Counted from the stretch's first letter, positions 7,794 to 17,500 are shown. The stretch is 64,000 nt of DNA from Apostichopus japonicus (GCF_037975245.1 NC_092583.1:4375264-4439263); one strand, 5' to 3'. Notes: a model not told the origin generated them from the sequence alone. Numbers and translations: made by a program.

Positions 7794-10700
7794 TTAGAAA
7801 TCAAATCCATAAGGTACGGTTCTGAATTCATCTAAAATGATTCTTTTGTCGTAAACGACTCTGTAATCTTTTTTCATCGTCTTATTGACGATCTTCCTTC
7901 TTTTGACATCCCGGGTGATTTTATGTGTATCAGTGACCGTTACGACGGGAGGTTGTTTTTTCTCATTCACTGATTGTACCATTTCATACAAAGTATTGTA
8001 ATTCACTTTTTGAGTGTTTTCATAATTTAAAGTAATTCCGCGAACTTTGCATACGGACATGCCACTATCTAACGTATAGGCGTAATTTTTTGGCCCACCC
8101 GTACAAAAGGAAGCAATGAACTGTCCGTCCTTTGGATCGATTTCATCAGTCAAGTCCCCGAGATAATCCCCGGTGGGTGGTTCCCATTCCCCTGGCTTCG
8201 TAACATAGATTATACTATCTGTGTCGAAGTATAAAACTCTTTCCTGCAAACGATCGAGTACATCGTACAAACGCAGTCTAGCGTGACAAGTTGTAAAGGC
8301 TGCAATTACGACATTAACACGGGCATTGGGTTGAGCAAATTCCTGGTACTCTTTGTAGCAAACTTCTAAGATTTCCTCGTTAATTAAACGTATGTTTCTT
8401 ACGTCAGTTTTGTCAGAGTCTTGTATTAATTCGTAAAGGCGTGACACGTTGGTCACGACTTCGGTTTTTTCCAAATCTGACCGCTGACCGAATTTTCCCC
8501 AAAAGCTGTTCAGCATTAGTTTAGCTAGTGCTCTGAGCCCAGGATTATAGTTAATCTTGCTGGAATCTAATTCAATGCCCTCGTTTGCTGCATAGTCTGC
8601 GATGTACTTGTCTCGATCGTCTGCAGTGATACACCATGAAGGCCACCCCGAAGCTTCCTGTTTGACTTTCAAGAACGTGTTGATGTAGTCAGTGAATAAA
8701 CCCCCCGTTTTCTTTTCTTTATCATACTGTGCCCTGTTCTCGAAATGCCATACAACTTCGACGTTCAAAATTTTGTAGCCTTTTGCAACCGCTTTCTGAA
8801 CTTCAAGCGTTACCCATGTACCAGTGAGTGCTCTTTCTGAATCAGAATGTGTACAGGGGGTTTGACATTTACTTGAAACACAACTCAAACAAAGGGGAAA
8901 CATCAGTTTGTTATGTATTTTGACTGGAAGTACTGGGTGAAATAAATTTCTGGGGGGCAGTATCTTACACCGCACTAATCCATAGTACTGAGACATATCA
9001 TGTGACAAATCATCAGTCACCACTTTTGGGTGATACATAGGATAGGAGCAACACTTGTTGACGTACGGATACAGAGAACAAAAATCGACATATTTAATTT
9101 GTTCACCCCCTTGAACTTCATGAAGTAATTTGACTCCATTGGTTCTTCCCCCGAAAAATGCTTCTCGAGGATTCAATGGCTCGAGGTTTCTTGGTACCTG
9201 TGCAATGCACATTTTCATATCGAGGGACAGATCTTGATTTAATTGATTCCATTGGTGCCCCCACATTTCTACGTAAACATGACCCGGATAAACATCACGA
9301 AAGAATTGCTTTCTCTTTACAGTCCGATTGTAGAGCTCCCCCATTGTAATTTGATGATACGGATGTATTGTGTCCTCGTCATAGCACGTCGGACATCCGT
9401 GCCACCAACACCCTTGAAATTCAAAAATAACGTTACCCTCCGTAGCAAACCCATCTACCCAGTACGGCCCCATTTTCCTTTCCCCTTCATTCTGAGCATG
9501 TTGTATGTATATGTTCCTCCTAACACTTTCGTACCGTAACCACTGAAGCGATACATAAGAATTTTGCTTTTGTTTTTGATGATGGAAGACTGCAATTGTA
9601 TTAGGCTTCAAAAAATTACGCCTAAACACTAAATTACATGCGGAGGCTATCGTCATGCAATGTTTGAAAGGGTCAACGCCTCGCAAGTCTTTCTCTGTAA
9701 TTGCCATGAAGAATTCACGAAAAAATAAACAACAACGTCTCAAAATATCAACATCACTGATACAGTACGACACTATTTCCTTTTGAAAGTCAAACGGGAC
9801 ATTCTTCTGAAGTTCACTTTCATACCAACTCAAAAACTCCTTTCTCTTTTTAACCGACATGGCATTTGGTGTGTAAAAGGATGCATCGGGCAAAGGGCCC
9901 ACATAGTTTTGATTTGCCTCGGTATTAAATAAATGTGGAAAATAGCCTTTCCTCAACTCATCGATCCCAAACGTTTTGGGGAGAGCAGCTAAAGGCATAG
10001 GCATAAAATTAAGGGAATCGATAAACCGAATCTTTTGACTCGACAGTTCAATTTGCATAATTTTCCCGCCCGTGGTAATGATGTTCGGCGTCAACCCTAA
10101 TTTGTAAAGAAAATCCAAAATAAAATACCCGTCAAACCCTTTGAAATTATGCGCTATAAAAGTCGTATTCTCTTTTTTAATAAACCATTCCCCGAATTTG
10201 TTTTGAGTGTTAGCCCCCGAAAATATGACTTGTTTATCCCCACAGAAATTACACAGAGTCTCAAATGATTCAGAGATACACCCCTCACAAACCACCTGGG
10301 CAACACATAAGTTTGGCACATGTGTTCCACTTTCTTGGATGGTCTCAAAATCATAAAATACGTACGCGCGAGGGGCAGAGTTTTGTTCATTGTCTTCTTT
10401 ATGACTTGAACCCTGTTGCGCACACACTTCCCCCATCTCCTGACCCTCTTCCCCTTCTTTTTCAAAAGGTTTTTGTTTATCCTTATGCACTTGAATAGAA
10501 CACTTATGACCATCTGTTACAGTCAAATGACAAATCTTACAATAATACTCATTACAATTATGCTTGCTGTAACCCCCGTCCCTGGTTTTCCTTAACCTCA
10601 CTAACCGATCGCAGTGTTTACATTGTCGAAACCGTTCACAAACAGTCATAGAATCACCTTTGCTTTTTTCGTTGATATGATTTCTAAAACAGTTTTCATT

Positions 10701-12091
10701 TTTAAATTCACGGTTACACTTGTTACAATGAATCCATTGATTATTCACTTCGGTCTTGCAATTTCCTACAAAACAAACGTTGCATGTACTCTCACATACG
10801 TGTCTGAAGCGATCATCGTACAATGTATTGTGAAAATGACAATAGTATCCTTTACCGTAAAAAGCGTTTGGTTGAAGTAATAAATGATAGTGTCCGTCGT
10901 GCAAGTGGAGAAAAATTTGTTTCCCTATCGCTAAATCTGAGCCTTTGAAAATCACTTCGGGGGACTGTAAACCGCTTAAAACAATTATTTGAAAACGGCG
11001 ACCAAAATGATTTTGAAAAGTTTGCAGTTCTGGAATACCGCACATTCCTTGGGGTACCCCCGCATTTTCGTGTAATTCTTTCGCTAATTCGAGCTGAATC
11101 TTTCTACCCTTTTTTATTTGACTCAACTTAGGGTGATTTTTGTCTTTTATAGCAAGGGCTGTCACTAGAGCTCGAGCGCAACAAAGTTCATCGTTACCCC
11201 GTGGAATGGAAATGATGCATTGCTTACCACGAAAAAAATCATCAATTGATTGTCTACCGGTAAATTTATACCGGTTAGACCTACCCCCACCTGAAGGCAT
11301 TTTCAAATGGATCAAATTCAGCCTAAGTTCACTGTCTAGATATAATTCCCGATTGGACTGTAAAACCTTCTGGATTTCGGCCATAATTTTCTCCACTGTC
11401 ACGTCACGACGTCTTATGAACGGTAACGCAATAGGTGTATCTAATTGTTCTGATGTAATAACAATGCGAACCATATCGTGAGGCGATATATTAGAACTTA
11501 ATTCATTACCTAATAAATGATCAAATATCTGACCTAAAATTTGGGGGAAATTATCAATATTGACTCTGTCATTCTCTATTAAGTTAAACGTAATACAGTA
11601 ATCGTTTGATGTCGCTTTGAATTTTTTAACATATTTTTCAGTCACTTTATCAATATTATAAAATTCACTTACATCATAATTACTGAAACTGTCTTGACTG
11701 GTGTCATGCTCAGATGAAGGGTCAATGTCTTCTTCTTCTTCTTCTCCTTCTTCTTCTTCTTCTTCTTCTTCTTCTTCTTCTTCTTCTTCTGCGCTATCCC
11801 TTAGGCGTTTACGGCCTTCTCCGGTTTGTTCGGGGGGCGCTTGTGTAGAGAGTCCAGAAGGCAAAGATCCTTCGTTGATCCTTCCTACAATATCCTGGTC
11901 TGTGTCTTGTTGTCGAATAGGGGCGGTAGATGCACTTTCATGGACAGGAGGAAGCGTAGGGATAACTGAAATCATTTCTTCATCAGTAACCCCTTCACAT
12001 TCCCCGCCATCAACTAGCCAGTCTAATACCATAGTCTCCAAGGCATCCATTTTGGGCAACTCGGACTCGTTTAACCATTCTCTGACCATAT
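7794..12091 (-). CDS. POLB: Protein-primed DNA polymerase B, main exon
   Basis: This is the large replicative polymerase of the element. An N-terminal acidic region includes a Glu run encoded by a GAA/GAG triplet repeat (11731-11790). Next is a segment resembling a papain/OTU-like fold (Cys-Cys-Ala-Arg-Ala...His-Tyr-His), then Cys/His clusters that look zinc-binding. The 3'-5' exonuclease follows (Phe-Tyr-Asp-Phe-Glu near 10342-10358; His-Asn-Phe-Lys-Gly-Phe-Asp near 10130; Tyr-Cys-Ile-Ser-Asp near 9760). The polymerase palm has Asp-Phe-Cys-Ser-Leu-Tyr-Pro (near 9070), Lys-Leu-Met-Leu-Asn-Ser-Phe-Trp-Gly (near 8510) and Asp-Thr-Asp-Ser (near 8220). All catalytic residues are present. No ATG opens this frame at its 5' edge; it joins a short upstream exon through a phase-matched intron, giving about 1,491 residues. 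Confidence 0.93.
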
Positions 12092-12286
12092 CTGTTAAGA
12101 ACACGTACAAATAAAATACAAATTCATTAAGATCACAGAGCAGAAAATTAAATACAGGGTTAAAGAGTCTAATCGTAACTGTTATTGAATTTAGTTTAAT
12201 TTGGAATGTTTTCTATTTTGAATTGAATAAACGATTCCTTCTAAACCTATACGTGAATATATATTCGAATGAAATGAACGTCTTAC
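12092..12286 (-). other. Predicted spliceosomal intron in POLB (195 bp)
   Basis: Read on minus, the donor is AGAG|GTAAGA (exon end at 12287) and the acceptor is a pyrimidine-containing tract ending TTCTTAACAG| (exon resumes at 12091). The upstream exon leaves one base of a codon and the downstream exon supplies two, restoring an Asp codon, so the frame is kept. The intron is AT-rich. This explains why neither open frame starts and ends sensibly alone. Confidence 0.72.
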
Positions 12287-12464
12287 CTCTTTCTCGTTGA
12301 CTGGATGATACGTTATCGCTAGGCTGATCCTCCGGACGTAAAAAATCACACATGCGCTCAAAAAATTGCTCACGTTCCCCCTCGTTCAGGATTTCCTCAG
12401 CAGCGATGACTTCCAAATCCTCAAAGCAAGAAGCAGCAACAATTTTTTGATTCGTGGCATCCAT
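12287..12464 (-). CDS. POLB: Protein-primed DNA polymerase B, 5' exon
   Basis: This exon encodes the first 59 residues plus one base. The ATG at 12464 has A at -3 and G at +4. The open frame extends further upstream only to a TTG, so this ATG is the best start. The peptide is acidic (several Glu/Asp, including a Glu-Glu and a Glu-Gly-Glu-Arg-Glu stretch), matching the acidic N terminus of the main exon. No domain is recognised. The exon ends at a consensus donor. A promoter with two CCAAT motifs and an E2F-like site lies 120-270 bp upstream. Confidence 0.68.
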
Positions 12465-12580
12465 GCTTGATATTTTGGTTTTTAGTTTACGAGCGTATGA
12501 AAACTTAGAACGAATATTTCGACAAGTTGGTGATGTCAAATGACTTCTATCTTGATCAAACGCGTGGGTAAGAGTGAGGC

Positions 12581-12588
12581 CCGCGAAA
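12581..12588 (-). promoter_or_regulatory. E2F-like site upstream of POLB
   Basis: The minus strand reads TTTCGCGG, fitting the E2F consensus TTTSGCGS, about 117 bp upstream of the proposed POLB ATG. The adjacent plus-strand GAAACTGAAAC also resembles an interferon-response-type GAAANNGAAA element. Single short matches occur by chance, so the support is position and context. Confidence 0.4.
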
Positions 12589-12623
12589 CTGAAACGGCGT
12601 GGCCCTCGTGCTCATTTCTTTAG

Positions 12624-12770
12624 TGCGCATGTCTAAAAACAATTAGACCCGTGATTGGTTATTCGATTTAGGATGGCCCTACCACTCAATCCTTCAATGC
12701 GCATGTCTGAAATCAAACTGAGCGCGTGATTGGTTATTCGACTTAGGATAGGCCATTAACATCCTTTCCT
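12624..12770 (-). promoter_or_regulatory. Tandem 74-bp promoter repeat with CCAAT boxes
   Basis: Two imperfect copies begin at about 12624 and 12698. Each contains TGCGCATGTCT and, about 27 bp later, GTGATTGGTTATTCGA. On minus this gives AACCAATCAC, a CCAAT box, once per copy (near 12651-12658 and 12727-12734). They lie 185-270 bp upstream of the POLB ATG, suiting CCAAT/NF-Y control of POLB and possibly of the divergent gene. The core is an imperfect direct duplication. Confidence 0.5.
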
Positions 12771-12855
12771 CCTAGACTTAAATCCATTACAGGCTCAACC
12801 TGTCAATCAGCCCTCGACAAACTTAAACTTGTTGTTACACAACTTTCGTTTTTTT

Positions 12856-13227
12856 AACTTTAACCTTTATTTTTGCTAATGACTGAGTTAAACCCCTCAT
12901 TCATCGAAGACACTCTGCTGGTACCAACGCCCATTAGAGCTAGGCTCCTTATCGAACGTCAAACCTAACTTTAACCTTTATTTTTTGCTAATGACTGAGT
13001 TAATCCCCTTATTCATCGAAGACACTCTGCTGGTACCAACGCCCATTAGAGTTAGGCTCCTTATCGAACGTCAAACATTAATCAGTCCTCGACAAGCTTA
13101 CACAACTTTCGTTTTTTAACTTTAACCTTTATTTTTTGCTAATGACTGAGTTAAACCCCCTCATTCACCGAAGACCCTCTGCTGGTACCAGCGTGCTTTT
13201 AAATTAGCTCCTTATAGAACGTCAAAC
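12856..13227. repeat. Three ~111-bp direct repeats in divergent promoter region
   Basis: Copies start at 12856, 12967 and 13118. The first two are in tandem with a 111-bp period; the third follows a 41-bp spacer. Each begins AACTTTAACCTTTATTTTT and holds AATGACTGAGTTAA, a CATTCA-type motif, CTGCTGGTACCA and GAACGTCAAAC. They sit between the POLB promoter and the 126-codon gene, about 200-580 bp upstream of its cap-like motif. They may be enhancer-like repeats or duplicated core promoter. No ORF spans them. Confidence 0.75.
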
Positions 13228-13402
13228 AAAGAGTACCGGTAATCCCTAAAACTTCTCCTAACTTGAACTTTTTTTTTTTTTTTTTTTTTAAGCTGCGTAC
13301 CCCCACCACCTAATGAGCGGCTAAAAGATAATCACCGGCTTCACTCTGGAGCTTTAGACTCGTGAACAAAGAGCACCTACAATCTTTTTCTTACCTTTTT
13401 CC

Positions 13403-13440
13403 TTTAAAAAGAGTTTTCATCTTATTCAAAACTTCATTCG
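13403..13440 (+). promoter_or_regulatory. Histone-like core promoter: TATA-like box and PyCATTCPu cap motif
   Basis: A TTTAAAA element (13403-13409) lies about 30 bp before TCATTCG (13434-13440). The latter fits the PyCATTCPu cap-site motif described for sea urchin histone genes. The spacing is right for TATA to start site, and the leader to the ATG at 13478 would be about 40 nt. Confidence 0.5.
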
Positions 13441-13477
13441 TTCTTGAACTTCCAAATTCTACTTATCCATTACCACA

Positions 13478-13858
13478 ATGGCAAGTGCTAGGCAATTATA
13501 CCAGGCGTACGGCGAAGAGTTGAAACTTCTCTTTAAGGAGGAGTTTGAAAAGATCGTTAACAGCGACACTTTCGTTGGGTTTTGCAACAGAGCCAAGTTT
13601 AGGATTTTCCTAAAAGAAGTGACGGTCAGAGTCCGAAACAGTGGGATCAGAGACAAGCGTATATGGTTGAAGGATTCTGTGCACGACGTCCAGTACCAAA
13701 CTCCGGCCAATGAAACGGAACACAGGACACGGCAGGTTAGATTTTTACTAACTTACCTGCTATTGGCCCAGTTCGACTGGTTTGCAGTACAGAAAGAGGC
13801 ACTCCGCTACAAGTTGACGGTGGAGTTCGAGCAGGAGTTGGCCATCATCGAATGGTAG
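13478..13858 (+). CDS. 126-residue protein of unknown function with histone-gene-type control signals
   Basis: I do not recognise this protein. It has 126 residues, is rich in charged residues with near-balanced acidic and basic counts, and is probably mostly helical. Residues 8-26 read as an amphipathic helix, and 88-125 hold a hydrophobic Leu/Phe stretch then an acidic end. It lacks a basic tail and I see no histone fold. Yet its gene is built like a replication-dependent histone gene: intronless, PyCATTCPu cap motif and TATA-like element upstream, a histone-type stem-loop 24 nt after the stop, and a purine-rich downstream element. The ATG has a strong context (ACAATGG). It diverges from POLB and is presumed part of the Polinton, but could be a host gene beside it. 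Confidence 0.6.
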   Translation: MASARQLYQAYGEELKLLFKEEFEKIVNSDTFVGFCNRAKFRIFLKEVTVRVRNSGIRDKRIWLKDSVHDVQYQTPANETEHRTRQVRFLLTYLLLAQFDWFAVQKEALRYKLTVEFEQELAIIEW

Positions 13859-13877
13859 GACAACTTACCAACGGCTT

Positions 13878-13922
13878 CCAACGGCTCTTTTTTAGGGCCA
13901 CCAATTTCTCCAGAAAGAGCAG
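13878..13922 (+). terminator. Histone-type 3' stem-loop and downstream element
   Basis: CCAAC precedes a 6-bp stem GGCTCT/AGGGCC (13883-13888 with 13894-13899, one G-U pair). The loop is five T, where histone mRNAs normally have four nucleotides. ACCA follows, as in histone mRNAs. At 13910-13922, CCAGAAAGAGCAG resembles the purine-rich histone downstream element that pairs with U7 snRNA, at normal spacing. The stop-to-stem distance is 24 nt. Only the fifth loop base departs from consensus. Confidence 0.75.
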
Positions 13923-14117
13923 ACTGATCCGACTTCCTTAAACATGCATTGTCTTTTCTTTCTTTTCATTAATGTAAGTTATTTATTTATTTATTGTTCT
14001 CGATAGTTATTTATTTATGTATATTATTTATTCTTACTTAGTCTCTCTTTTTCTTTTTTATATTTATGATCCACCTTATCTCCATATGGAACAATTACCT
14101 ATATAGTGAAAATACCC
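13923..14117. other. Noncoding, TTTA-rich
   Basis: This stretch follows the histone-type processing site. It contains short ATTT/TTTA repeats (about 13978-14035) and T/C-rich sequence. No gene or clear signal is seen. Polinton termini may lie in or beyond this stretch. Confidence 0.4.
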
Positions 14118-14404
14118 GGCCTCGTTAAAAAAACTTAGAAACTTAGCGTGGTGAAAAGTTAAGGCTACGGCATGTCATGTTTGGGGTTCATGATTCTGTG
14201 AACGTATCCCCTCACCACTTTAAAAATAAATAAATAAAATAACAGTTCTTGGCCTTGTAAAAAAAAAAATTAAAAAAATTAAAAAAAATAAAAAAAAACT
14301 TAGAAACTTAGCGTGGTGAAAAGTTAAGGCTACGGCATGTCATGTTTGGGGTTCATGATTCTGTGAACGTATCCCCTCACCACTTTAAAAATAGATCAAT
14401 AAAA
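14118..14404. repeat. Two copies of a ~103-bp unit with predicted stem structure
   Basis: Copies lie at about 14128-14230 and 14292-14394, identical over ~100 bp and separated by A-rich sequence; each longer unit starts at GGCCT. Within each, GTGGTGA pairs with TCACCAC (14148-14154 with 14212-14218 in copy 1), enclosing 57 nt. Inside, GGGG and CCCC can pair around a GTTCA/TGAAC hairpin, stacking on the outer stem. Each copy ends at an AATAAA. It could be a structured RNA, a repeat near the element's terminus, or a small retroposed unit. It does not fit a tRNA cloverleaf. Confidence 0.6.
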
Positions 14405-14439
14405 TTAGAAAATAAATAAATAAAATTCATAAATAAATT

Positions 14440-14474
<35 letters not shown>

Positions 14475-14545
14475 CATAAAAAAATTCATAAAAAAATTCA
14501 TAAAAAAAATTCATAAAAAAATTCATAAAAAAATTCATAAAAATA
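14405..14545. repeat. A-rich simple repeat (AAAAATTCATA)n
   Basis: A run of about 30 A near 14443-14472 is flanked by repeated ATTCATAAAAAA units. Low-complexity sequence at the probable right side of the mobile element. Confidence 0.85.
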
Positions 14546-17500
14546 TTAATAACAATATTAATATTAATATAATCCCTTAACAATAGATTGTCCTAAACCA
14601 TCGTTACTACTACTATTGATGTAAAACGATATTGTTTATACTCTTATGTATCTATATGTTCACGGAAGTATTCACTTTGTAACGGCACCGTGATGTCTGA
14701 GGGATGAATTCACCCAGTGATGCAATCAACCTGATATCTCGCTGTCCTATTGTAGGGCAGCTTGTCATTAAAACTGTAACAAAACCCGTGAATATTTCGG
14801 TACAATTGATTCCAGGCATTTTGATGGATGTTGTGGGATAGGGTCGAATAATTACAATTTGCCAAATTAAAGATTAAATTCATTGTTCGAAGAAAACTAA
14901 CAGAAGGTCGCGAAAAGTGAATCACTTTTTTTGTCAGAATTGTCTCATTGTTCTTCTTCTTCTTTTTAATTTATTTCTTGTTTGTTTCGCCTGCCATTCA
15001 CCGGATGTTTGTCGTTTGTTTTGAACAAATGTATTTACAAACCAAGGACTAAGGATATACCGTCGTCTATCAACCTATTTATCTGGGTGTCTGATTTATG
15101 CCCCCTTCAAAGTTCAAAGCCGAACTGAGTATGTGCAGTGACCTTTTTGTGACCTCACAAAACTATATAGTACTGAAGTTATAGTATAGTATACGGCTAT
15201 ATCCAAAATTAATGGAGTTGCGTTTTAAGGAAATTCAATTACCGATACCGTATCACTTGATAACACAAAATAAGTCATTTTTTTTAAATTTTGAAACGGA
15301 AATTCGGAGCCGAGGTTACTGAAAATGTATTACAAGACCCTTGTAATGTAAAGGAACAGGCTATATACACGATATTCTTCCTTTTTTTTGTGGTTGGCAT
15401 CGCTATATATTAGGGGAATATCCCACAGATGGCAACAGAGAAAAATATTGGCCATCGGCTTAACCGAGGTATATAATATAGCTGAAACTATTCAAATCTA
15501 AATTAGTTTAAGATAATTCGGAGACGTATAGCTTTTGTTTTTCTTTCAATTCACCAAAACATTCTGATTTTTTTTTTTTGGTGGATTTTATATATTTTTT
15601 GTAAAATTTCTTGCCCCCTTTACGATGCTTTCAATATTGTGTTTGGTTGTTGCCATAGTTTAACCTTTACGGATGTCAATTTCTCAATGTGGTATAGCCT
15701 ATATACGTATCCTCCAGAATTGTCATAGAAATGTATTAATGGAAAATGTTTTTTTATTATATCACCAATTGTTCACTTCAGTTTCGTTTTCGTTCACCAC
15801 GTGTGAATTACTCACTTTTCAAGAATTGTAAGGAAACAAAGTAACAGAAACGTATAGGTAAATCCAAGGTATCATTGTTGTACGAATTCATGAAACGTGC
15901 TAACATTATGACAGCCTGTATGGAAATATTACATATATAGGTAAATACTATAATGTATAACTTAGTTTCTATACCGAACTCAATCTAACCAAAAATGGCA
16001 TTTTGTTTTAAAACTCGCCCTCAAGTCTCATGAGGTTCATGTCCTAGCAAACTTATGCAAATGATCTGTCCGTTATAACGACAATAACACTGATCTAGCT
16101 ATGATTCTTAACATGTAAAGAAACGGTAATGTCTATGGTAAGATCTGATAGGAACAAATTAAGACCGTGCGTTCGCTTTGTTATACGAGGGGAGTCGATA
16201 ATTTACATATCTATTGTACAATCGAATGGAGCAATCAACCTAACTAAACTAAGTTGTGGTGGCATTCTCTTGCGGCGGGACACATTTATGTTTTAGAGTG
16301 CCCCCACAATTTTGAATCCCCAAAAAACGTATTCAAAATGTATCAATTATTTTGGGGCATTTTGGTCGAAAAAGATATCAGACTGAATTCACTGGTAAGA
16401 AAAAGAAATATTTCCTTCTACTTGGTGTTTTATATATCACGTGAGAGAAACGCATTTATTTGCGGCAGTACTCCGAATGTAATAGGACATTACATTTGAC
16501 ATTTTCAAATAGGCCTACACAATTTCGCGGAAATGCTACATATGATGTTTTAATTGGAGGTTACCGTACACATACCATTTTAATATCCATATGTTTATAT
16601 TGTGTGGGGAGTGTATTAGTTACAGTATGACGTTGTAGCAGCCACCGAAAGAATGTGACCTGGGATATGAGACTCTTTCCTTCGAATCATGATCTTTGGG
16701 AAGAGCAAACAGCGTGACATCAATTATGTGATAAAACTTTGAAAACAAACTAATCATTTCTTAACTTTGACGGAGTAAGATCCGCGTGTTGGTGGCCTAT
16801 CGCTCTGCTGAAATTTCAAAATTTATTATATGAACAAAATCCCTACCGTATATCGCCCAGTATGTTTCTTTATTACTAAGAGAGTCGACGGTTAGGATAA
16901 TAGCCTATTTGTTTCATGAAATTGATATCTATGCCCTTATTGCAATCATTAACGAGAACATTTGATGTTAATTAATTTAGACATTGGAGGAAACTGGGCC
17001 TAGCGGTAAAACGTTTGGATGACGTCAAAGTATAACGTCAAAAGCCATACAAAGTTTAGGGATTTTATACTTTCTTTACAGATGATTTATAAAGGAACAA
17101 TACAACTGGTTACTCTCAGAATTCACTTAACCAGGGTCGTGTCTGATAATCAGAGGAAATTGGAGAAAGTTTGGCAGAGCAAAAATCTCTTTTAGCTTTA
17201 GTTCATCGTCTTCTCCTCATGATTAAGGCTTCGGTTTGGAAACACGATTGAATCTACAGTCTTACAGAAAGCCAAAGCCGTATACGTAGCTAAGTTGGAG
17301 ATATATATTGGTCAATTAGAGTTTAATTTGTTTTGAACAATTAACAATTTCCCCCTTATTGTTCACTTGATCCAGTTTCTTCTTGGAACCGAAGGACGGA
17401 TGCAGTCGCGTGTTTGTAACAGATAATATTTTAAGTACGTTAAACTTTGAAATATCTCTTGAATTATACAATTGTGTATATCTTCATTGGACAATCGGGA

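Larger units (their letters stand above)
1..14580. mobile_element. Polinton/Maverick (adintovirus-like) element, left end outside window
   Basis: The stretch contains the full diagnostic gene set of Polintons: retroviral-type integrase, protein-primed DNA polymerase B, adenain-like cysteine protease, A32/FtsK-like ATPase, and hexon-like and penton-like capsid proteins. It also has several small conserved Polinton ORFs. All are tightly packed and uninterrupted. Genes up to about 7.4 kb run on plus and PolB on minus, converging tail to tail. The left terminal inverted repeat is not visible because genes begin at base 11. The right boundary is uncertain: the last plausible element gene ends at 13858, and A-rich simple sequence runs to about 14.55 kb. 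I could not recognise a terminal inverted repeat or the 6-bp target duplication expected for Polintons, so the right edge given here is an estimate. Confidence 0.9.

Noticed and set aside
11701-12114. Plus-strand Ser-rich frame opposite PolB
   Set aside because: Poly-Ser is the antisense reading of the poly-Glu GAA/GAG repeat; the minus strand carries the real gene.
12213-12539. Independent 108-residue minus-strand gene
   Set aside because: The frame opens at a TTG and runs through a consensus splice donor; it is better read as the PolB 5' exon from the ATG at 12464.
13478-13858. The 126-codon ORF as a core histone, based on its stem-loop and length
   Set aside because: It has no basic tail, no recognisable histone-fold sequence, and near-neutral charge.
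14148-14218. tRNA (including mitochondrial type) in the duplicated unit
   Set aside because: There is a 7-bp acceptor-like stem, but no T arm adjacent to it and no proper D or anticodon arms.
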